This document shows, in pieces, positions 1 through 13,167 of a stretch of 64,000 nt of DNA. The DNA lies in assembly GCA_001972305.1 (NCBI GenBank), contig BDDD01000268.1, forward strand, positions 515,719 through 579,718, read 5' to 3'. The notes below the pieces were generated by a model that did not search any database, was not told the DNA's origin, and saw only the letters and a list, made by a program, of their open reading frames with translations. A program made the translations under genes and the position numbers. This DNA is from Cephalotus follicularis. Its lineage: Eukaryota; Streptophyta; Magnoliopsida; Oxalidales; Cephalotaceae. How positions within the stretch are numbered: position 1 is the first letter of the stretch; every line of letters begins with the position of its first letter.

Positions 1-2008
1 CATGAGACACTTCGGATTTGAATCAGAAGCCAATCTCGAACATACTTGCACCAAATTGTCTCACAAACTTAAAAGAAAATTGGCAGAGTTAAAACCACAA
101 CAAAGTTGTTGCCGCCTTTTTATTAACTAAAAGGACAATTGCCCTCATTTGGTGCTTGTATCTTGATCGTGTCAGAGGTATATATCTTCAGGAACTAGAA
201 TAGTGGCACCAACAGAAGAAGTGATAACAGCACCAAGAAAATTCAAAATGATTAAGCCGAAGATATCACATCAGAATCATACAATGGAAATAAAGAGATG
301 AAGGCAGGGCAAACCAACAGTTACAATAATCAACAGGAATTAGAAAAACTCACCCATAGACCATTACAGGGATCAGATCACGACCAGATTTTGCAACAAT
401 GGGATCAAAACACTCCTGCCATAATGAAAGGGCATACAGTTAATGGAGCTGTTACAATAACTACGTAACTTACAACTGAGGGAAAACATACCACAAAAAA
501 TGCAAGCTGACAAGATGCGAGTCATCATACCCTTAATTCTGATGACAGCATCCAAGGAAAGAGTAACCCAATCATTTCATATATTTTTAATAGGACATTC
601 AATCTGGATTCCAGGGAGCCTCAGTTGAATTACCATATTCATGACATTATTTGGTTCATTCCCATAAGTTAAAAATTCATCATCAAACTCACACCTAAGG
701 TCCAAGTGCCAGCACCCATCTTTTACTTTAAAGTATATACAAAGAAGGTATTCCTTCAACCCAACATTGGCTCGAGTAACACAGCTTATGATTCACAAAA
801 GCATCCAAGTGATGCCCATGAAATAATTTTGGACCATTTTTTCCTGTACTTAATTAAACATTATCATAATCTGCTGGCACCCAACAAAATCTAGAAATGT
901 TTTCTTCGGGTATAAATAGGAAATAAGACACAATTCCATGGTATCTAGCAAATTCCCTTTTCCCTGCGATATAGCAAGCAAACTTCACCTATCTTAAGAA
1001 AAATTATATAGATTACCATCCCTACAACACTAGGCTAACCATTGAAATAAAGAAGGTTGGTGAAGGCAAAATGTAGGCTCTTCATTTGTTTTTTTGGCTG
1101 AGATAGTCTCTTTATAACTGTGTCTGTGTTTAATGTCCTAAATAATATCCACTCTGCTTCTTTTAAATTATTATTATGATACCTTTGGTTTCTGTGCCTC
1201 AACAAGTCATACAAATTACAAGATTAGTAAGCATATGTAGAATAATATCAATGTCAGTGAATAGCAGAGACAAGGAGAACGCTAATTGACATAAGGAAAA
1301 GAAAGATCTAGTTCTGCTTTGGGAGAGCATGAAGAAAAAGTGACAGTGGGAAAGGAAAATCCAATAATGTTTTAAGAAAAAAAAACTTACTCGAAAAATT
1401 GCAGCAGCCCTTGAAAGCAATGGCAGATGTTCTGGAAAGCGACTTTTTCCGCTTAGTATTCGCCATTGAACATTATTTGCAGCTACATCAATAAATAACC
1501 CTTTCTCTCCATGCTTTCTTTGTAGTGTATTCAACAATGAAGCTTCAATAATCTGCGCTCCATTGGACACAGAATTCTGTAGACACATATGGATCCTATT
1601 GCAGTCATCACAACAGAACCACTTGTCGTTGGGGATTTTCTGTGGTGGGATTCAAGAGAAGTTAGCAAATGCCTCTGCAAACAAGTGTTCATAATTATTT
1701 AAGTATTAACTACAAGAATGAATTCTGGACTTACCTTTAAATCACATAGCCCACTGTCCCTCAAGCAACCAACATGGAACTCTTTTTCACACTAAAAAAC
1801 AGATTATAACAGTCAGATAACCATGCAAAAATCAAAATTCGGAGACAATCTATGCATGCACTTAAGGAACAAACAAAAACATACTTGGTCGCAGAGAATC
1901 ACTGTCCGTTCATCAAAAGTACCAGCACTGAAATCATGACCCCTGATAAACAAAGGGGAAGACAAAAGAAACAAAGATATCAATCATTAACTAAAGCATA
2001 CCATAATA

Positions 2009-2058
<50 letters not shown>

Positions 2059-2551
2059 GAACTAAAGACACAAAATTTGCAACTCAAAAAAGCACTTAAA
2101 GATTGACTTGGGCATCCCAATTATTAGTCAGGAATTTCATATTATCGAGGATCTAAAAAACAGTACAACAAAAATGGAAACTACTTATCTAAATGCTTTT
2201 TTTTTTCACTGTTAAACACATATCTAAATGCATTCTTCGCTGCTAATTTAACATCCACAAGGAGTAGCATTCATACACATAACCCCTTGAGATTACCGAG
2301 CTCAAGCTGTTCACAGATGGAGGATATATATAAAGAAAAATGCAAAAACAACAGAGGCCACGAAATTTTTTCATGAGAAGAGAAGGTGTGGGAGGGAGAC
2401 CTTGTATTATTTAAAACACAACTAAAACCGGACAAGAAAGTTAATGAATAATGACTTGGGACAACAAAAGATGATTGATATCATGTTTTTTAATACATTT
2501 TCACAAAATCTAGTTCTATACCATAACTACACACATGCATACATGCACCCA

Positions 2552-2589
<38 letters not shown>

Positions 2590-5500
2590 TGATAAAAAGA
2601 TGCAGGGATGGAGCCTTGAAAACAGGATTGAGGGTGTCAAAGTCAATACTTATTATACAGGCTTTCCAAAATTAAAAATAGCCTTATTAACCGATTATAC
2701 AGCCTGTGTTTTCTTTTCCTTTAATTGAACCTACATGTATTTTTCCAGAGACTTGAATTTTTTATAAGTCTAATTCATAACAAAAATTACAGATATTCCT
2801 TATTCCGTAAGTCCTTATCAAAAAATCAATAGATACTTTGATAAAAATAAATTTCTCTTCTATATCAGATTTTCAATACCTCATAAATTTAATACAAAAA
2901 ATTTAAAAAAATGTAATGATTAATTCTCTTTAATATCCGTATGATTCCTCTTTCTTGAACAAACATTGTTTGTAGTACCTTTATTATTTAGAGTCTGATT
3001 ATCTCTTTTTTATTGAACCCACGTATTTTTTCCTTTTGCTATACATTTATATTTCATGCATGACGGGTGTTTGTAAGCGTTATATTTGAGAATAAATAAA
3101 TTAAGTAAAACATCTAATATAATCTGATAATTCAAAATAATTTAAGTAATTAATTATAGTCCACTTTCACTTTGCACAGTATTTAAGGAGAGTGCAATAA
3201 ATGCATTCACTTGTGAATTATTCCATTCACTTTCCATAATTACCCTTAGTGATTTGAGAGGGCGACTTATCTGTAGATGATAATAAATGTTACTAGTAGT
3301 TTAAGAGGCAATATAAAAAATTTATAATGTATCTATATACTTTCAAACATGAATAATTATTTTGGGACATCCAAAAACGGAAAGACGGGCTAAATTTGTG
3401 GGACAGAGGGAGTAATAATTATCTTTTAGTCATAACAACCTCGAGCTGCATAAGATTTTAACACTGGGGGCCTCGTACACTGTCCAACTAGTAGAAAAAT
3501 GTAAAACTCACAACAAGATGAAGTGAGGAACCAACCTGCAAACAGCACATCCACCAATCTCAGATTCTGGCGCTTTAACAACTCGTGTCAACCTTATAAC
3601 GATAGGTCTTGCCATACTCGAAGATTCTCCAGCAGTAGGCTTTCTTACTGGGCCAGATTTATCTCTACAATTTGGACAATGCCAATCACCTTCAGGAGCA
3701 CACTGTAAACCCAAACAAGCTGAACAAAAACAGATCCAACTGAATCAAGAACGAATATGAACTTTACCCCCACACACACACACACACACACAAAAAAAGA
3801 AAAGAAAAAAAAGAGTGTCATGTTAAATAATCAAGTGAAAAGACTAACCAACAAAACCACTAGGTTAGAGATGTAAATTTATCACTTTCCCCCAATGAAA
3901 AGTAAACATGCTCATTTTATCGTCCATGAACTTTAGAAGATAATTCATATGGAGGCGGCTCCAAAAAACATATATGAAATGAAATAAACCATTAATGCAC
4001 AAACTTGGAACAAGCAACATTTGGTTCAAAGAGCTCAGCCATTTGCATTAACTGCATTAGTGAAACAAGGAAGCACGTTTCATTTTAAAAGAGTTGCTAG
4101 ATAATGGAAGGCCAAAATGGGTACAGGCTGAAGTAGTAACAGAGTACATGCTCTCCACAGTTTCCACAATGTGGTTTTTCAAATTTTATATGATTTAAGC
4201 ACACTATTAACATCATTTGAAAGCATATATATAACATAATCTCCACCTTGATGGAAAGCTCGAGGGCATCCATCACAAAGAAGAAGGCTTCCTCCTCCTC
4301 CACAAACTGCACACATATCATCACTGCCACCGGTAGTAAGGCTTTGCCCATTAGCCAATGAAATGGCTATATCGTGAAGTGTCAGTCCATTAGAAGTATA
4401 AATGTGACGATAGCTGCATAAGGATACAGACATTTATTTCAGAATGACAGCCCAAATTCTAGCAGGAGATCAACTAATTGAAAAACGTTACTCACGGTTG
4501 TCGCCTGGCAGCCATTCCAGCATGGGCTTCAAATTGTGAAGGGCTAATCTGCTCACAATACATAATGGCATAGTTTAGAAAGAGAGAGAATTTCAAATCC
4601 ATAGTTTTAAAATTTTATGCAACTACAAAGCATAATAATTTTACCTCGGTATCACAGCAGCTGCAGACAATACCATTTCCCTGTTTGTAGCCACCAAGCA
4701 TTCTCTGGGAAAAGACATCATAACAAACAAATTTTAATAGCAATGATCAACCACCATTTTATGTGCCAACCACTATCATGAACATGCAACAAAAAACACA
4801 CCTGTCCTTTGACATAGTAAGCCAATTCCGCCCCATCTGGGAGCCCGTTTGGCATGAAAAGTAACCGATGTAGATCATTATCCCTGCCAATGATAGATAA
4901 AAATACTCAGGTTAAAAAAATGATGAAAAGTTAGAATTCACATCACAGCAAACGTTAATTGAAAACTAAAACCCAAATCAAGAAAAGTAGCACAACAGAC
5001 CCAAAACTACCTCTTTTTGGTGCTGCCATCGGTGGTTTTCTTTTGTTGCGCAACTGAATCATAAATGTAAGAGCTGGGTCTGTACAACAAAATCAAAGTT
5101 ACTGACCAATAAAGAACAAGTCATGCCTTAAAAAAAAGTAAATTGAATAATAAGTTTAAGCAAATCCAGTGTTTCAGCCCGCAAAAAAGGTGAAAAACAA
5201 AAGGACATAGGTAGATAGATGGGACATGGAGATAACGAACTTCTTTATTACTCGTTTCTGCTCTTCAAGCATCTCTTTCATATATGTTTCTCGAACAAAG
5301 GAAGTCTGCTGTCTAACAGGGTAGTTCTGCAGATGGGAACACGAGGAAGGAATCGCAGCTTCTTCTAAAGCTTCACTGGGGATGCTGCAGAAACACAGCA
5401 AATATCGCCAATCAATACAGTATAATATCACAATTCAATTCATGCTCTATTAGCAGATTAATTTAGTTATAATCTAACATGTAAGAACACAAGTGTTGAT

Positions 5501-7406
5501 TCATGGTTTTGCTATTTTAGTCACATATGTTCAAAACCCAGCACCAATCGTGAAATCTCCTATGGCGTTTGATCTAATTTGAGCCCCCAAGGTTTATCCT
5601 ATTTGACCATGTCAGAACTCTTGCAATTAAGACCAGGCATCACTAAATGACTCAAACATTTTAAAAATTATTGTCATCTCGAAAGCCTTATCAAAGTCAT
5701 TTAAATTCGTGCCAACAGACAAAACCTTGAGAAAAGCCTTTCAATCATTGTCCACAACCAACATGCCATACGCATATATACATAAAACATATTGGCCCAT
5801 TTTGTATTCATCAAACATCCACAGCTTGAGAAGAGTAAAGTCCTGATATGCACAGTCCAAACTCTGATACAGAGCAAGAGAACTCTGCAGTGCATCACAC
5901 CTAATTGAACTCAAAGGACAAAGGCAGACATGCAATGCTAGAGAGGAAAATTATACAAAGTTGCAATTAGTTTAACCTTCCGAATGACTGAGACTGATAA
6001 AGATGCTTTTCATTATGGCTCATATCTGCTTCAAACATTTCACTGTTTCGTTGAAGACCAGCTGCATAAAACAGAATAATGTCAAGATCTGTACAAGACA
6101 ATAGAGAAAGTGATTCAACTGTCACCAGACACATTCAGATAGATGATGAGAATCTTTACAGACATGCTAAGATTCGTAATCCACAAGCCATAGATTACAC
6201 CGCATCAAACAGAACAACTTTTTTCCTTCACAAATAAAAATCAGCCCATATGAAGACATTAAAGATAAATCAAATATACATCATAACCTTTCCAAGACTG
6301 GAAGAACTCCTCATTCACAGATGAACCAGCCACATCCTTTATCACTTCACCCACTAGGCTGAGAGGAGCAGTCTTCAATTCTTGAATAATACTGTATATT
6401 GGCTTCCCATTCTCCAGGAATATGTGATTATTGGGATGTCTAGTTTTGAAACCGGCATGCTGCTCAAACTCATAAGCACTAAGTACCTGCTCAAACCATA
6501 CAAACTCAATTATCAAAAAACAGCACAAAACCCCATTACAGAATGACAATTGAAAATGTGAATGACTAACTTACTTTCGCATAATTGCACAATGAACATC
6601 CACACAAATATCCACCACCATCTATAATTCCATTTAGCTCTTTCTGCCAATAAACAAATCATGATTTATAAAACTGAAAATATTCAAAACGTGCATGGTA
6701 TCACACTACAACAACTTACCACCTGGAAGTTAGACGAAATATAGTTCACCCGAGCGCCATCAAGTATGCCAGTTGATAACAACTTCTTCACATTTGTCGG
6801 ATAGTTATTAGGGAGGACCTTCTTCAACATTTTCACTTCCATATTGCGACCACGCAAATGATGCTGGCCAAGATCAGTTGAAGGGTCTTCATAATAGCTA
6901 CTATATAAACCAATACCTGGAGGCTCGGCCACTAAACCAGATGACAGGTTATCATAATGCTCCTTTCTTTTGCTAAATTTAAATGTAACTTTTCTAATCC
7001 CAGTTGTACTAACATTCTTAGGAATCTCCAATACAACTTGAGACGTGGTAGAATCATCACAGTAAGCATCAGTTCGAAGAGTCTCACTTGGCGAAGTACT
7101 ATTTCTGCTTCGCTCGCAATCAACTACTGTCTCTTCTGAGCATGTAGAGGCCACGAATTCAGTATGTTGGCTAGTGATGTCATGGAAACTTGAAGCAGCC
7201 TCTATGGGAGAGACAATGGGATTCGAAACCTCCGATTTTATGTCCTCGTTTGAAGTTTCTTTCAGTTGCTTCTTGTTAGGATATGAGTCTGGTTCCGTTT
7301 TGTCTACGAGAAACTGATGGCCTCGTTTCAATTCAGGTTTTAAGGTGTTATCATCATTAGCATCGATAAAATGTTGCACTTGCTCACAAACTGTAATATC
7401 TCCCAT
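1..7406 (-). CDS. PHD-finger/GNAT chromatin protein, IDM1/ROS4-like (C-terminus beyond window)
   Basis: Likely nuclear chromatin regulator of the plant class with TPL-binding-like (TDBD) domains, two PHD fingers and a C-terminal GNAT acetyltransferase fold. IDM1/ROS4 of this class acetylates histone H3 and promotes active DNA demethylation; the same role here is inference. Exons, minus strand: 7406-6723, 6643-6575, 6486-6288, 6061-5977, 5383-5241, 5079-5011, 4883-4802, 4704-4645, 4548-4496, 4413-4247, 3719-3536, 1942-1885, 1791-1735, 1639-1391, 415-354; phases agree throughout, giving about 740 residues. A TDBD-like segment spans about residues 205-275 (GILDGARV, GCSLCNY, FEQHAG). A second lies near 430-500 (PDGAELAYYVKG, CSCCDTE, FEAHAG). 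PHD1 is near 514-555 (CAVCGGGG, LLCDGCPRAFH, WHCPNC) and PHD2 near 595-650 (CAVCRGHDF, LCDQCEKEFHVGC, WFCCDDC). The GNAT start follows (FDPIVAKSGRDLIP). The acetyl-CoA loop should lie left of base 1. Start: first ATG after a probable leader intron. The 5241 donor (GTTCGT) is weak. Confidence 0.85.
1943..3535 (-). other. Large intron of the PHD-finger gene with microsatellites
   Basis: This 1.6-kb intron separates the exon that starts the second PHD finger from the one that finishes it. It is AT-rich and holds an (AT)20 run at 2011-2050 and a (CA) run at about 2553-2585. A further (AC) run at 3770-3792 lies in the neighbouring intron. No coding similarity was seen. The stretch GACAGAGGGAGTA near 3403 resembles the end of a miniature transposon, but no partner end was found. 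Confidence 0.7.
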
Positions 7407-7950
7407 TGGACTACAATTCCTTCAATTAACAAAAGAGGTAAGCCTAATGACAGCATTCAAAAAAGAAAAATGATTTAAAAAAAAAAAAACGAGTCCTAAT
7501 TCACTATGAGTAACTTAGAATTTGCATGCAAAAGTTTTATTGAAATTGAAACAACAACTTTGACACTATCAATGCGAACAAAAACAATACCATGTAGATC
7601 TAAATAACCAACCAAACAGTCTACAAACAGTGACCGTTACTTTAAATTTGAAATCTAAAGATTACAAAACCTAGCCCCCAAAAACCTTGAACAAATTCAA
7701 ATCCAAATCTACAAAACAAACAAACAAACCTAGTATTCTCGCAAATCTGAGCCAACGAAAAAAGAATTACAGGATTTGATTGCAGATCTAAGATTGAAAA
7801 AATTAAAAATAATTAAAAATAAAGATTAAAAGCGAAGAGAGAGAAATAGTAGGTTTAGGGTATTCAATTTTTGTAAAGAGATATAAAGAGAGGGAACGAG
7901 CAAGGCGGCAACAAACCAGAAACGAAAAGCTTGGTTCGCGGTCGAGATTT
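7407..7950 (-). promoter_or_regulatory. 5' leader with leader intron and promoter of the PHD-finger gene
   Basis: Just upstream of the ATG at 7406 an acceptor-like TTGTAG is followed by TCCAATGG. A donor-like ACTAG/GTTTG lies at about 7730. The likely layout is a leader exon from about 7930 to 7731, then a leader intron of roughly 320 bases. On the minus strand the stretch 7860-7980 is CT-rich with CTCTTTATATCTC near 7880, typical of a plant leader or core promoter. Transcript ends were inferred, not seen. Confidence 0.45.
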
Positions 7951-7979
7951 TTTAACTTTTTTTTAGAGAAGATAGAGAG

Positions 7980-8358
7980 ATAAAGATTTTTATGAGAGAG
8001 AAACGACTAAATAAATAAATATAAATGATATTTGGAAGATGCGAGAAGACAAGTGGATAATTTAAGGTGGGTGGGGTCCGTTATTTTATGATTCGTTGGA
8101 CGCGTAAGAGATTGCCACGTGGAGTGACCGCTCTGTAGGCTTGTACTGTGGACACCTGAGACGACAGAGTACGTGTGATGACGATGGAAAGAGTACACAC
8201 CAAGCAAATGATGTTAGTTGATAAATGGAGACCGTAGGATGAATCGCCATCAGATTAGTACGCACTGTGTAGCTTCCATGTCACACGTGACTCTTTTTTT
8301 AACTTATAAGATTTTTTTATCTTTTATTTTTTATAAATTTCGGTCATTGGATCTATGA
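7980..8358. other. Intergenic DNA upstream of the PHD-finger gene
   Basis: No gene is seen here. The stretch contains CACGTG-like and ACGT cores (for example GCCACGTGG near 8114 and CACACGTGAC near 8282) that could be bZIP or bHLH sites for the gene to the left. This is motif reading only. Confidence 0.4.
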
Positions 8359-8366
8359 CGTAAAGT

Positions 8367-8670
8367 TAGGGATGACAACGGGTCGGTTATGGTACGGGTT
8401 TCTTTGTACCCGTACCCGACCCGATTAATGACAATAGAACCCTTAGCCTACTCGACCTGTTAGTATTTTTTTTAAAGTTTTAATTATAATATATATTAAA
8501 ATAATATTAAATAAATTATAAAAAATATATATAATAATAATATATTAAATTTATTATATATCGGTGCGGGTTCTGTTCGGGTACGGATTGATTGTGATAT
8601 TACCATACCCTCCTCTATTGTGCGGGTTCGGTTCGGATATCCGCGAGTACGAGTGAAATTGGCATCCCTA
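8367..8670. mobile_element. Non-autonomous hAT-like MITE, 304 bp
   Basis: The ends are inverted: TAGGGATGACAA on the left and TTGGCATCCCTA on the right. The element is flanked by exact 8-bp direct repeats CGTAAAGT at 8359-8366 and 8671-8678. An 8-bp target duplication with TAGGG-type ends is the hAT signature. The interior has short GC-rich subterminal motifs (ACCCG, CGGGT) around an AT-rich core, and no coding capacity. A supplying transposase is not in this window. Confidence 0.85.
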
Positions 8671-8934
8671 CGTAAAGTTTTACTAACATTAAAAATTAAA
8701 AAAAGAATAATTCTATAAATTTCAAAAAAAAATCGGAAGAGTTTTCCGAAAATAATAATGCTAAATATCATATTTTTAAAAAATCATAATAAAAAATAAA
8801 AAATGACCTACACTGATGAAAGTTAGTTTATTTAAAATATATATATGTATAATGAATTATATATATTTATATAAATTAATTGGTTATGCATCAACTTGAT
8901 ATACAATTTTTTTTTTTTTGTTATAGATACTATG

Positions 8935-9808
8935 TGATATGGGGAAAAATATTCCTATACCAAGGATGACACTTGTCCTCCGCGGACATAGCCAAATGTC
9001 AAGGGGCTTTAAAGTTTACATGGATACCGGTCAGAGAAGGCTTATCAAGCCCTGGAAAGAGAAGCAGATGGAGACATCCTCCTCGGCATCAGTGCCGAGG
9101 AACTCCCCATTAGTGGTGTTGTAGAATCCACCCTCATCGGCATAAGTGTCGAGGACCTATTTTCCAACATCGGTGCTGAGGACCAAGCCAAAGTTTTTCC
9201 TCCTCAATTGTACTGTGGAAGATACCTTCCTCGGCAGCTCGGCAGAGGACCTAACACTTAAGGCGTCAGCCCTAGAAGAAGCTTTGGAACTTGAATACCT
9301 TGAAGTGGATAAATACCAAGAGAATCTATCTCTCCTCGCCCTCGGCAGGACAATGCCACAAAATCAGCCTACTTTTCAGGGATTCACCTTTTCCAAATAT
9401 GGAAGATGAGGTGTAATAAACTACCTACAAGAAAAGTAGCGACAAATCAGATAGAGATAAGGGAAATCCCGAGATCCTCGGCATTTCCTTAGGGGACAGC
9501 TATCACCTCCGCTTTTCACGCTCAAACAGTTACAAGCCAGCACTATGAATACTAGTTCAACAGTCAGAAGAAAGGTCAGCCATTTTTACATCTGAAAGAA
9601 CCTTGTCTTCTCTCTGCAAAGCCTAACTTAAACGTCGGAGTGTCCCCGGGAGAACAACCTCCTGGACCTTCAACGTATTTACTCTTCTGTGCAGGGAAAA
9701 TACTTATAGCTATCATCAACCTTCATCTCGGAGTATCAAAACAACGTTTCCTTAAACAAATTAAGCCCTTACACGTGGGGTACTGTTGATGGAAGGATTT
9801 TTGAATCA
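8935..9808 (+). mobile_element. Solo LTR, Ty3 Tat-lineage relative
   Basis: It begins TGATATGGGG and ends GAATCA. Its start and its last 120 bases (ACACGTGGGGTACTGTTG) match the LTRs of the 14364-26329 element, so it is a cousin family. Direct repeats ATACTATG flank it at 8927-8934 and 9809-9816. No internal region follows, so this is a solo LTR left by recombination. The interior at about 9080-9260 holds several diverged copies of a small palindrome-like motif (CCTCGGCATCAGTGCCGAGG). It is a fossil with no coding part. Confidence 0.8.
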
Positions 9809-9816
9809 ATACTATG

Positions 9817-11015
9817 CAATAAAATTAATCAAATATAAAGAACAGTAACATATTATATGTGATTTTTAACTATGGTATTAGATTTGTCTTGTCAAATCTT
9901 TGGACATGATAAGATCCAAATCAACCTCCCAAATTCAATTTACATGTATAACTAACAAAGCCATTAAAAAAACCCATAGTGGCTCTCCTCTCTTCCCTCT
10001 ATTTCGATCTTCATAACACATCATTTTCTTTAGTATCCTAAGAAAATTGTAGATATACACTTCACTGGGTGAAAAAACTTTTTTTTTCTTTAATTAGTAC
10101 TTCTTATTTTATCTTAGTTTTTGTTATGTTGTTTTTAAAGATTTGGTTTTGAGTCTATATATGATTTGTGTTTATTAACATCTCATGGATGTTATATTTT
10201 TTTTGGAGTTAGCAATTTTATTTTCGTCACAAGTTTCATCTAAACCCTTTAAAATGATGCGGACAGTACAGGGTTTGCAGTAGAACATCACTTGTAACTT
10301 AGATATTGAGGATCAATTCGATAAGAGAGAATATCATATTAAGCAATTAAGATATCTTCACGCGATAAAACAATCGTGTTTTCATCAATTGCGATCTCTA
10401 AGATGGTATAATATTTATATTTTTTTTCTAGTATTATGTGAATTGTAAGTCGATTTGTCCGAATTATGTGTATAACGACTTGAGTGTAATATTTTTTATT
10501 ATTTTAACTATATCCATCTTCCAATCTAAAAAAAAAATAAAACAATCCAAAACAACTTAAATGACGATATGATGGGCTTCATTATTTGATTCTCACGAAA
10601 GGATAATGGGCTGCTCTGAGATTCAATTGGGCCATTTTAGCTTGATGTTGGCTTTGCTGACCCAGTATGAAGGATAATTTTTGATGTGCTAGGAATAGCG
10701 ATCTCTATGATATGCCATATTAAATATTCTTTCCAGAGATTTAAATCTTCAAACTAAGAAATGCACTTCCTTACAAATTTTTGAGTTGTTAGATAACTTG
10801 TAAATAGCATGATTGAATTGTTGAAAATATTTATAAAATATTGGGCTTCCATTAATTGTTATTTTTGTTTTATAAAACTGGTAGGATAATAATCCGTGAG
10901 ACGGATTTATAGCACAATAGCCCTTTAGTGATCTATTTTGTATGAGTTGACGCACTTCAGGTTGTAGATGTGAGTTGTGGTTAGTGACCTATTGGGCATG
11001 ATGGGAAGGCTGATT
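9817..11015. other. AT-rich intergenic DNA, no gene seen
   Basis: Noncoding stretch with long T runs and no ORF with family similarity. Nothing else could be identified. Confidence 0.5.
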
Positions 11016-11193
11016 AGTGTTTACTATATATATATCGGGTTAGGTCCCCTCTCCTGTCACCAAGAGTTGTTTTCGATTCACATCTAAGAAACACATTTTG
11101 TCTGGTGAAAAGGAGGGGAAAACCTGTCTGTTTGATCTAGGATCTCACTGATTTTGATATTCCACTGCACAGTTGAACATGGCTCAACCAGGT
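11016..11193 (+). promoter_or_regulatory. Possible orphan promoter and first exon
   Basis: A TATA run (TATATATAT near 11025) is followed by a pyrimidine-rich leader, then ATGGCTCAACCAG directly followed by a good donor, GTACGATCC, near 11192. This resembles the start of a plant gene whose first coding exon is very short (Met-Ala-Gln-Pro). No matching second exon is recognisable in the next 2 kb, so it may be a broken gene start or chance. Confidence 0.2.
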
Positions 11194-13090
11194 ACGATCC
11201 TTACTTATTAATTCTTGTGTTCTAATATCGCATATGATCATTTTAATTTTCAACATGAATAAGAGCGCTTTATGGTACGATTGTCAGTCCTGATTATTCG
11301 ATTATGATCATAGACTATATAATAGTTTTGGTTAGCATAATAAGAGTTAATGTCCTCAAAAATATGTTTGTAACTAATAGAATTTCATCAAGTATTTAAA
11401 GCGGACAATACAAAGTCTTTAAATCAAATAGGTAAAGAATAAGTGGTCATCTCAATAATGAATTTGGGATTGGACATTAAGTTATATATGAGAGAGTCAA
11501 ACATGATTAAATAATTCTCAGCGTTAATATTTTATTATGTGATAACAGTTGAAAATCTGAATTACAATGTTGTTTCTAAGAACAGTGTTAAGATTAGACA
11601 TCTCACATATAAATAAAGATAAATGTTAAGATAATTCATTATCTCGTATCAGTTATAGTCAATATCTCATCCACTTTAAATAATGAGAAAAATTTACTCT
11701 TTATAACTATACTTATGAGGTTGGATATAAATTCCTAACAAAGAAAGAAAAAAATAACTGCTAAACTTAATGATTACCACTTGTCTAACCATTAAAAGAC
11801 CATGTAGAAAGCACGAGTGGAAAAACTTTATAGAGGATTGGTTAAAAAAACAAAACAAAAAAACGCAATCTTTGACTTTTAATTTTATTCTTATATTAGT
11901 TAAGAATCCGTGCAAAAAATGTTGAAAAAGGATTAATAGGAGTTGTTAAGTGATGCAACGTTGGATTGATGATATTTGGGGTAGTATGATCGCTCAATTT
12001 ACAAGCGATAACAATTTAACAAATTACTGGGGGCAGTTGAACCAACTTACACTATAGGCAAGCTAATATGCTGAGGTAGGTCGGTGATTGTGGACTTACA
12101 ACACCTATTAGGCTACTAATTTGCAAGCAACGGTAACAACCATTGAAAAACACAATGACATCAGTCGGTGCCACTTAACCTGCTTAACTGATAGTGACAC
12201 AGCATTTGGTAGTGGACCGCTATCGTTTTATTCTTCGTGAGAGCATGTCTGTTTATACGTAACTAGTTACTATGTGACTTGTTACTATAATGTAACAAGA
12301 TTGTTTTACGTTATGACATGACACAAAGCTTTTTTAATTAGTTTATGATTTTTTTTGTCAAGTCAGTTGAGCATCCAGAAATCGTAAGGATCTTTATTAT
12401 TTAGGAATCGAATCGAATAGGACCCATAAGAGAGATAAAACTCTTTCAACACCTATTTTTTTTATTCATAAGGCTCGAATTCAAAATATTGCTTAAAGAA
12501 ATCAAGCTCCTTGTCACTCAGACCAACAAGTTTTAGTATCATTTTATGAGTTTGTTTTTTTGTTATAAAATTTAAATATCTACATATATAATAATTTTTC
12601 ATATTCTACGCATCAAAATAATAAATATTCGATCTTTTGGTGTGACACATGTTTGTTGCATAAGATGTTAGACTAAATTTACTTTGGATGATATTTTGAA
12701 AAAATCATGTGCATTTCATGGGGTTTGTTAAAAGAATGCACATGTTAGGTGATTGTAATGCTTACACTATTGTAGCCTAAATTTTATCTGTATACATCTA
12801 TTATCCTGTAATAATAAAAAATAAATAATATATTTTTAAAAAAACGAGTTTAATAGAGTGTTTTTTTGTCATAATGTAAAAAACACGGCTCAAATTTATT
12901 GTCTTACCGTCCAGATTTTTAACCCATACTATTTTTCTTTATAAAATCTCCCTTAATTCTGGCTCATGTAAAAAAAAAAAAAAATCATTTTCGTCATATT
13001 TTTTCAAAATTCACACCCAACAGCTCTCCTTTCTTAAAAAGACTCAACCATGATATTTTATTAGTATTTTTATTGGGTTGTTAGACTTTC
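11194..13090. other. AT-rich intergenic DNA, no gene seen
   Basis: No coding similarity, RNA gene or element with clear ends could be made out. Confidence 0.5.
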
Positions 13091-13167
13091 ACCTCCAATA
13101 AATACTTCGCTTTGTCACATCTTTGTTTCACTGCCTTTTTTTGTCCCAGAAAAGAAAGAAAAAAAAC

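Noticed and set aside
577-759. Minus-strand frame as a further exon of the PHD-finger gene
   Set aside because: It does not resemble the expected GNAT continuation, lacks proper splice borders, and lies inside the intron between exons 1639-1391 and 415-354.
3395-3420. End of a Stowaway-type MITE (GGGACAGAGGGAGTA)
   Set aside because: No matching inverted end or TA duplication could be found upstream, so the element cannot be delimited.
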